A stretch of 64,000 bases of DNA from assembly GCA_031308135.1 (NCBI GenBank), contig JAHLJT010008756.1, positions 66,142,026-66,206,025 on the forward strand. Reading direction: 5' to 3'. The position numbers and the translations under genes are program-made. Under the pieces are notes generated by a model. The model had not been told where the DNA came from. It saw nothing but the letters and a program-made list of their open reading frames with translations, and did not search any database. The first letter of the stretch is position 1, and every line of letters begins with the position of its first letter. The stretch is from Acheta domesticus. Its lineage: Eukaryota > Arthropoda > Insecta > Orthoptera > Gryllidae. Shown piece after piece: positions 57,899-64,000 of this stretch.

Positions 57899-58009
57899 GT
57901 TTGCTTTCTTTTGAAAGAAAACCAAGAAATTAGAGCAAATCAACAGTGTGTTAGAGTGAAATCTGAGAACCAAATAGATGACATTCCTGAGGTTATATCT
58001 GCATCAGAG
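57899..58009 (+). CDS. Tpr: TPR exon 9
   Basis: Acceptor tttattccag, donor gtgagt. VCFLLKENQEIRANQQCVRV and so on to DDIPEVISASE, 37 codons; aligns with IRVLLMELEEARGN and the acidic segment before SQHLVSY in vertebrate TPR. The next exon is outside the window. Confidence 0.88.
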
Positions 58010-58025
58010 GTGAGTTTTGTTAATA

Positions 58026-58208
58026 CTGTACACCCTCATTGGCACAAACTTGCTTAACACGATTTCTGCTATAACATAAATAAAACTTCAGTCCTGGCAC
58101 GGGATTATGGTAACACGGGCATTTACAAAACTCTGAAAACACACATTTTTATATCATAAACTCCTATTATTTCAGTCCTTTGGAATTTGTGTTAATGAGG
58201 GTTTACTG
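58026..58208. mobile_element. pogo/Tigger-like MITE, 183 bp
   Basis: TA on both sides (58024-58025, 58209-58210). Left end ctgtacaccctcattggcac and complement of right end cagtaaaccctcattaacac form imperfect inverted repeats. It lies 16 bases inside the TPR intron 9 donor. Confidence 0.6.
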
Positions 58209-58567
58209 TAATGGAAAAGCCTCTTCTTATTGGTTCTCTGTAATTGAAATCTTATTTGTGTCAGTTTAATTTTTGAGACCAGGATGATATTCCATGGATT
58301 CTTTGAAATGCAAACTTTGAGTGTGTTACATGACAAACAGATTTTTGGAATTGCCTTTTGTTGTATACCAAAATGTGTATTTTTGTTTTCGTTGTTTATG
58401 TCAGATTTTTATTGAATTTTATGCTAAAGAGTTCAATATGTAACGACTGAAGTTGATTAATTCTTCCTATCCTTACTTAAGAATAATTTATATATTTCTG
58501 TCCATGCTTGGGAGCCCCTGTAAAACCTCTAATTAATTCAACTTTGCTATTAATTTAATAACTTTAG

Positions 58568-59484
58568 CCCTCCATTACTCGCGCGCGGACTGTGAGTCCT
58601 CACTCCTCTATTTTTGCCACTCATTATCAGTTACGATGAGGTATTGAGTTGCGTCTTCCTGCATCTTCCTCAGCCATGGCAACTTATCGATAGGTGTCGG
58701 AAAAACCTTTCTCAATCGTTGCAGACCTTGTGTACAGTTGAATATTTAGTGATGCGGAGCATCATTCTGCATGCGTGTATTTGTGTTACAAGTTCTACTG
58801 TTATGTGTCTTATTTGTGTTACTATATATATATTGCATTTTACCATTTAAACAAAATATTTATGCATTTTTCTAATAATTCGTCAATGTTGAACTCAAGA
58901 GAAGTGCACAAACATTGTTTCTATTATAAAAATTGTATAAAATCACAAATTATTTGCATATCAACAACTCCAACATTGTGGCATGTTTATGGTTCAATTA
59001 ATTTTACTTGTTCAGTTATTCAATAAAACCTCCACCTCAAATATTTTCTATAAAGGATTCAAGATACTGAGACAAAATAATCAGTAAATTCACATCATAA
59101 AGGCTCATCATTTATCTTTTTGACAGCATTTTTTATTTCAAATATTTGGAACTAACTTGATTTTTTAAAAGCAACAATGTTATGATTAGTATCGTCATTA
59201 TTTTCTATATTTTCTAATGTCTTTTTACTATCAGATTGCCTTGGAGAAATTTGTCTTACAATAATATCACTCAATTGTTGGAATTTTTCATATTTTTTAT
59301 GAGTTTAATATATATTTAATGAAATTTTTAGATGATTTGTGATAACAATGTCTATTTGATATCCATGGAAAATAATGTAAAAATACGTTATTAAATTTGG
59401 ATGTTCAGAGCGTGTTAAGTTTGCGGACTCTGTCCGTGTGTGTGTGTGTACTCGTGTCACAAATACAGCTTGTGTAACGGAGGG
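58568..59484. mobile_element. Possible piggyBac-like non-autonomous element, 917 bp
   Basis: Left end ccctccattactcgcgcgcg, complement of right end ccctccgttacacaagctgt. Subterminal words cggactgtgagtcc and ggacagagtccgc pair. Flanks TTAG and TTAT are each one change from TTAA. No transposase frame. Confidence 0.4.
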
Positions 59485-60021
59485 TTATTAATAATGAAAA
59501 AATCAATTTTAATAATTTTTGCCCCGTGTTTCGGCTACTCTAATATATCTTGCAAATCTCCTACCTTTAATTCAGTTATTTATTTATTCAGGTTTTTGTA
59601 TAGCAAAAAATAATACAAAGATTATTTGCGAGGTTACAAGATCTTGTGTGTGACCCTGAAATAACCCTACAAAACTATACAACTTTCAAATAAATTATTC
59701 AATAATAAAAAATTTTTTTGCCTAAACTGGGCGTCAACATAATCAATTGTCAACTCTGCTATTAGTGTTTCAACTAATCCACTGGTTGCATAAACTTTGT
59801 ATTTGGATCATGGTCTGTGTAGCCCATTCCACGTGGAATGCAGGAATGTTCTCATAGATTTTGGTAGGTACAGGCTTATTTTAGTGTCGATCATCGTCTC
59901 ACACCTAAATAACAAATCATAAAGTTTCAATTTTTAGTGTTGCAACTACAATAATAGGTGCAACTCCTATTTATTATGATCTAAACAATATTTTGTTTAA
60001 AGAATGAAAGACGGATATTGT

Positions 60022-60396
60022 CTGGTATCAAAATATTTATTTTAAGGCTAAAGATCTTTTTGATAGCTTGGCTATCATCCTCTTTCATGTATCTGAAAAA
60101 AACATGAAAGAGGATGTAAGGAAGAAAAATTTGGAAAAGAACCTTGTATAAATTATTTACAAATATAGTTTTAGTACAAAATTGTTGGTGCCAGATGCAT
60201 AAGCAATGATGCATAAGCATAACGATCCAGTTTGCTTACGCATCTGGCGCCAACAATTTTGTACTAAAACTATTTTTGTAAATAATTTATACAACCTTCT
60301 TTTCCAAATTTTTTATGTATTTTTCAGATAGCTCTGAGGATGATAGCCAAGCTGTCGAAAAGATCTTTAGCCTTAAAATAAATATTTTGATACCAG
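60022..60396. repeat. Fold-back (hairpin) element in TPR intron 9
   Basis: Arms 60022-60205 and 60233-60396 are reverse complements around a 27-base spacer, with scattered differences and about 20 extra bases in the left arm. The right arm contains ctgaggatgatagccaagct followed by gtcgaaa (60334-60360), which resembles a hammerhead ribozyme core. See findings. Confidence 0.8.
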
Positions 60397-62579
60397 TGCA
60401 ACCGTCCTTCCTACTTGCCCTCACGTTATTGCGCCAATGCAACCATATTCTCCTTTTTAATATCCAATGCAACCGAATATGTTACTATACCCCTCCTCTT
60501 TTCAATTAATCAACGTTATTATTATATGACGACGTTGCATAAATTTATGTCGAATCGTAGGTCGTGGTCGACCCCGTACGGGAAATACCTGTAAACAGCG
60601 TTCAATATTGCAACGTACACAGGACTGCTAAATACTGAAATGAGAACACATTATTTTTCAAAAAAAGGAAAGAAATAACTTTAATCCTTTTCTCTCTTGT
60701 TATTCTCTAAACAACAATGTAACAATGCGTGAAATATAAATTCACTCGAGCTTGGCAACAGTGTTATTGCTCAAATACCCTTACTTGAAATTAATATTAA
60801 TCAGCTGATTCCAAATTACTGTATATTCAGGAATTCCTTTTACCCCCCCCCCCAAAAAAAAACAACCAATGTCATTAACAAATTTTCCTCGTACATACGT
60901 ATTTGCAAATGTAACAATGAAAAAAAAATGAAAAAAACAAAATTTTACATTGCTAGTTGACAACAATTGCGTGCGTTCTGTTTGTTAAAATTTGGAGATT
61001 TCCACCGATCTTGTCGGAGTTAATTTAATTTACTTGAATGTGCGCAAAACGAATATCTGATTTAATAATTACGCCGCGAATGCGACACTTTCCTGTTGTT
61101 GCGTTCGTCGAGACAGCGCCGTCGCCAGTTCGGTCGTCCTGCGCGTGCCCACGTGCACGCGCCGACGTACTCGCATGCTCCAATCTTGCTTGTGCTGGTT
61201 TTCTTCAAAAAATTCCCCGGGAATTCCAGAAATTGCCCGATTACGTCGAAACACAAAGTCACAAAAATAAATAAACAACTTCTTCTCTCTTCCAATACGC
61301 TCACTGCATCAATAGATGTTCGCGCTATCCGTTCACATGTCCATTGCACGGTACCGATTCGCCGCCAAAATGTCTAAGTCCAAATCTTTTAAAAAATCTC
61401 GAGTTCGTCCAACGTGGACACAATGTTTCTATCACCACTGACTAGGCAGAACTCCTCTTAAAATCATGTCGATTTAACATGTTACCTCGCAAGAGAAAAA
61501 ATGCCGGCGAACTCCATTCTTGCCTTTTCATTGTTGTTTTCTTAATTTTTCTAAAATGTCCAATATCAATTATCTTGACATGCTTGTGCGTTTATTTACT
61601 AACGCCTTTTCCCAATGTTAAGGTTTTCTTGCCCAAACAGATATTTTCAATCTTTTTTACGTCGAAAATGCGAAATTTCTCCGTCGACATTACACACCAA
61701 TTCGTCGCTTGTTTTTGATATTATTAATTCGTAATATTTCTTTATTTCAGAAATTCAGTGTTCTATAAACCCTTTGGATCAGCTATAATTTTTTCATTAA
61801 ATTTATACAACGACGATTCACACGCCTCTCGTTGCCTAATTAAAATTTCTTCATAAAATTTGATATTTTAAGTTATTATATCTGACACGTCTCTGGGGCT
61901 TTTTCTCTAAAATTTTATATTCTAATTTTAAATGAGCCCGCCGTCCGATCGTGTTCAAACAAAGACCACAATGTTTGTTTATTTATTTTCCAGCTAACTG
62001 TATGGTCAGATTTCTTTCCAAAACTACCGAATCCATTGTGTTTTCCAAAACTGTCGAAATATACTTTCCGTGGCACGCTGTTCTTCAGTCTCGCTAGTAT
62101 CGATTCATGTACACATTGTTTTTATTGACTATAGTTTAATAAATATTTATTCCTTGTCCACAATTGTTTTGGGGGAATGTATCATAAATGAAACCATTAC
62201 ACCACACAACGTCCGTCTTTCATTCTTTATTGAAAAAAGGTATCTACATCACCAACAGTTATACTAATATTTTGTTTGTTTTCTTTGCCTCTTCTTTCAC
62301 AACTAGCTAAAAACAATAAAACATAAATGCCCAGACAAAAATACTACTAAAAAATAACAAACCTCAATAATACACAGTCACACCTTATTTACATTATGCT
62401 AATTTAAATAACTCATTCACATGTACTCTCCTACCATCCATACATTCTATTATGGCCATCTAATTTTACTTTCTTGCTACCGCTTATCAGTGGAGAGAAA
62501 GTTATGATTTATGAGCAAAATTAATTATAAGCAACCGCTAATGCAATAAAGAGAATGTTACAATAATGAGCGAAATTTT
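60397..62579. other. TPR intron 9, with one GC-rich island
   Basis: 61050-61250 is clearly richer in GC and CpG than the rest of the intron (gcgcgtgcccacgtgcacgc). Frames on both strands show no motif. A poly-C/A run lies at 60842-60859. Nothing else is recognised. Confidence 0.35.
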
Positions 62580-63200
62580 GGCAGAAACCTTTATTACAGG
62601 AACCAGGTAACGAAAAAGGATAAATCTACTTGCTAAATGTAGAAAAATAATCCTCTAACATGTGGTGTAGCCAGAATCCATGTTTTGTGTCCTTGATACC
62701 GCAAAATCAAAATGACAGCAAAACTTCTGCCCGTCTCTGTCCATCTGTGAACAACACTAGTAGCGAAACTATTCAGATGATTTTCTCCAAAATTGATACT
62801 CCCCAAATGACCTGGCTGATGTTGCAAATGTTTTATATTTGTAATTATTAAATTTTGGGAGGTACCTTATATGAAGTCCCTGGGATATTGTTCAAATTTT
62901 CAAAAAGATGGCTCAAACATTATTGATTAAATTTTGTCATTAGATAGTGTGAAGGATGTTTAAGAGAATGGTACAGGTCTCATGTTCATTGAAAACCCTG
63001 ATTTTTTCGAAAATTGAATAAGTTCAAAATTTTTTCGGTGTCTTCCTGCAACTAAAATATTAAAGATAGAGATTTTTTCCCTTAATGAAATTTGTTCCGT
63101 AAGGATAGATTTTAAATAAGGTCGGATATAATTTTACGAAAATTTGAGTACTTTTTGCGTAATTTGAGTGAAAGTACGTGTGAGAAAGTTCATGCTGTTT
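62580..63200 (+). repeat. Unclassified internally repetitive family, copy vi (start part only)
   Basis: ctaacatgtggtgtagccag, ctgtccatctgtgaacaaca, ccaaaattgatactccccaa, then ttttttcgaaaattgaataa. It matches the first part of copies iii and iv. Non-coding. Confidence 0.6.
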
Positions 63201-63584
63201 TAGTGGCACTAGTTTAGAATCTATTTCTTTTAGTTACTAATCAATCTTGGCCTTGATATATAACCAACAAAAGTTCAAATAAGGTTTAAACATTAGATGT
63301 CAGGGCTATATTCCATCCCTTGCCCCATTGAGACTTCAGGAATCTTCACTTTCTGTCCATTATTCCATATTTTTATTTCACTTTTACTCCGTAACACATG
63401 CAATCATCACTTAATTTGCAGTTCACTTCAAAACTTGAAAACTCATCATTTTCAGTTCTGACCATCCATCTGGGCATATCATCTGTTATAAAACTCTATT
63501 ACTAGCAATTGCTTTACTTATAAATCCAAATTATGTAAATGGACTGACTAAATGTAAGGACTCATAAAATCCTACAGAATTAAA

Positions 63585-63960
63585 AATCATATATATAAAA
63601 AACAAACAAATGATAATGATATTAAAAATAAATTGTATGTGTATAAACAACAGCTAGACACACAAATTAAAAGTGCTAAAAATGCATATTACAAAGTATA
63701 TTGGAAGAAACAACTGGAAATCCTAAATATTTATGGAACTTTATAAATGAAATTATGAACAAAAGAAAACTTGTATAAAGATCAAATAAATAAATAAATT
63801 ACGTGATAAACAAACTAACACTACCATTGTTAATAAACCAGATATTGCTAATGAATTTAATAAGCTTTTTGTAGAAATTGGAATAATGATTGCATCAATT
63901 GGATGTTGATTGCATCAACATCTGAATTAGAAACCTTAACTCAAATTAATAATATTAATT
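63585..63960 (+). mobile_element. Decayed non-LTR retrotransposon fragment
   Basis: In the + strand frames: KNAYYKVYWKKQ-like words, then NKPDIANEFNKLFVEIG near 63830-63880. This is the linker between endonuclease and RT of Jockey/CR1-type ORF2 (the N...IANEFN.YF..IG pattern). Stops are frequent. The RT proper would lie beyond the window edge. Confidence 0.5.
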
Positions 63961-64000
63961 GACAATAATATGAATGCAATACATAACCTAACAATAATAT

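Larger units (their letters stand above)
46360..58009 (+). other. Tpr: Gene locus: nucleoprotein TPR (Megator), first nine coding exons
   Basis: TPR is the large coiled-coil protein of the nuclear pore basket, anchored on the nuclear face and involved in mRNA export quality control, chromatin organisation at pores and the spindle checkpoint. The nine exons total 1,620 bases, exactly 540 codons, all in phase with GT/AG borders. The protein is highly charged heptad-type coiled coil from about residue 60. Diagnostic match to the vertebrate protein: EELSPAAANI, then ENKRLNDYLDDIVQ and IEKKAPELQKLR, followed by VCFLLKENQEIRAN. The window covers only the N-terminal quarter of a protein of over 2,000 residues. 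Introns hold an RT relic, a SINE, piggyBac-like and fold-back elements. No exon is found in 58010-64000. Confidence 0.92.

Noticed and set aside
1..64000. CRISPR arrays, bacterial operons, rRNA genes, viral integrations
   Set aside because: None is seen; all repeats are eukaryotic transposons or microsatellites and both host genes are spliced.

Overview
The window is nuclear DNA of an arthropod, most likely an insect; the species cannot be fixed. The signs are AT-rich spliced genes with GT/AG introns of 0.3 to 6 kb, two recognisable animal genes, and a dense arthropod-type transposon load (R4/Dong-like, I-like, R2-like and Jockey/CR1-like non-LTR elements, hAT, piggyBac, Tc1/mariner-like and pogo-like DNA elements, tRNA-derived SINEs). 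There are no operons, no CRISPR array and no rRNA gene.

Host genes. (1) A short-chain dehydrogenase of the insect 15-hydroxyprostaglandin dehydrogenase type lies on the + strand. Five coding exons (4541-4655, 10367-10493, 10830-11113, 14045-14199, 17160-17310) join in phase to 276 residues plus stop; the N-terminal start exon is not visible. (2) The 5' part of the gene for nucleoprotein TPR (Megator) starts at ATG 46360. Nine exons to 58009 join in phase to exactly 540 codons, and the gene continues beyond the right edge. The two genes are unrelated in function.

Layout. 1-3.5 kb: the end of a terminal-inverted-repeat MITE, a 5'-truncated reverse transcriptase ORF, a SINE-like repeat and an unclassified repeat. 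4.5-17.3 kb: the dehydrogenase gene, whose first visible intron holds an antisense near-complete R4/Dong-like retrotransposon between two (TAA)n tracts; later introns hold a piggyBac-type MITE, a pogo-type element and a fold-back repeat. 18.8-19.3 kb: a SINE with a 12-bp target duplication. 20-28.6 kb: an I-like non-LTR element (ORF1, endonuclease, RT, RNase H) split by a 2-kb insertion and joined at its 3' side to a 5'-truncated R2-like element. 28.6-33.8 kb: long copies of the unclassified internally repetitive family. 34.9-38.2 kb: a hAT-like transposase relic split by a 2.6-kb hAT element, which carries a second Dong-like copy between (TAA)n tracts. 38.9-44.9 kb: a 5.9-kb hAT element holding an I-like element, itself split by a MITE. 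46.4-64 kb: TPR exons and introns with further repeats.

The most informative feature is the nesting. In several places the target duplication, or the restored reading frame of the interrupted gene, fixes the insertion boundary to the base. Nothing looks like a new multi-gene system. The points most worth following are the (TAA)n-bounded Dong-like copies, the I/R2 junction ORF, the MITE family with TACTGCG-type ends, and the unclassified repeat family.
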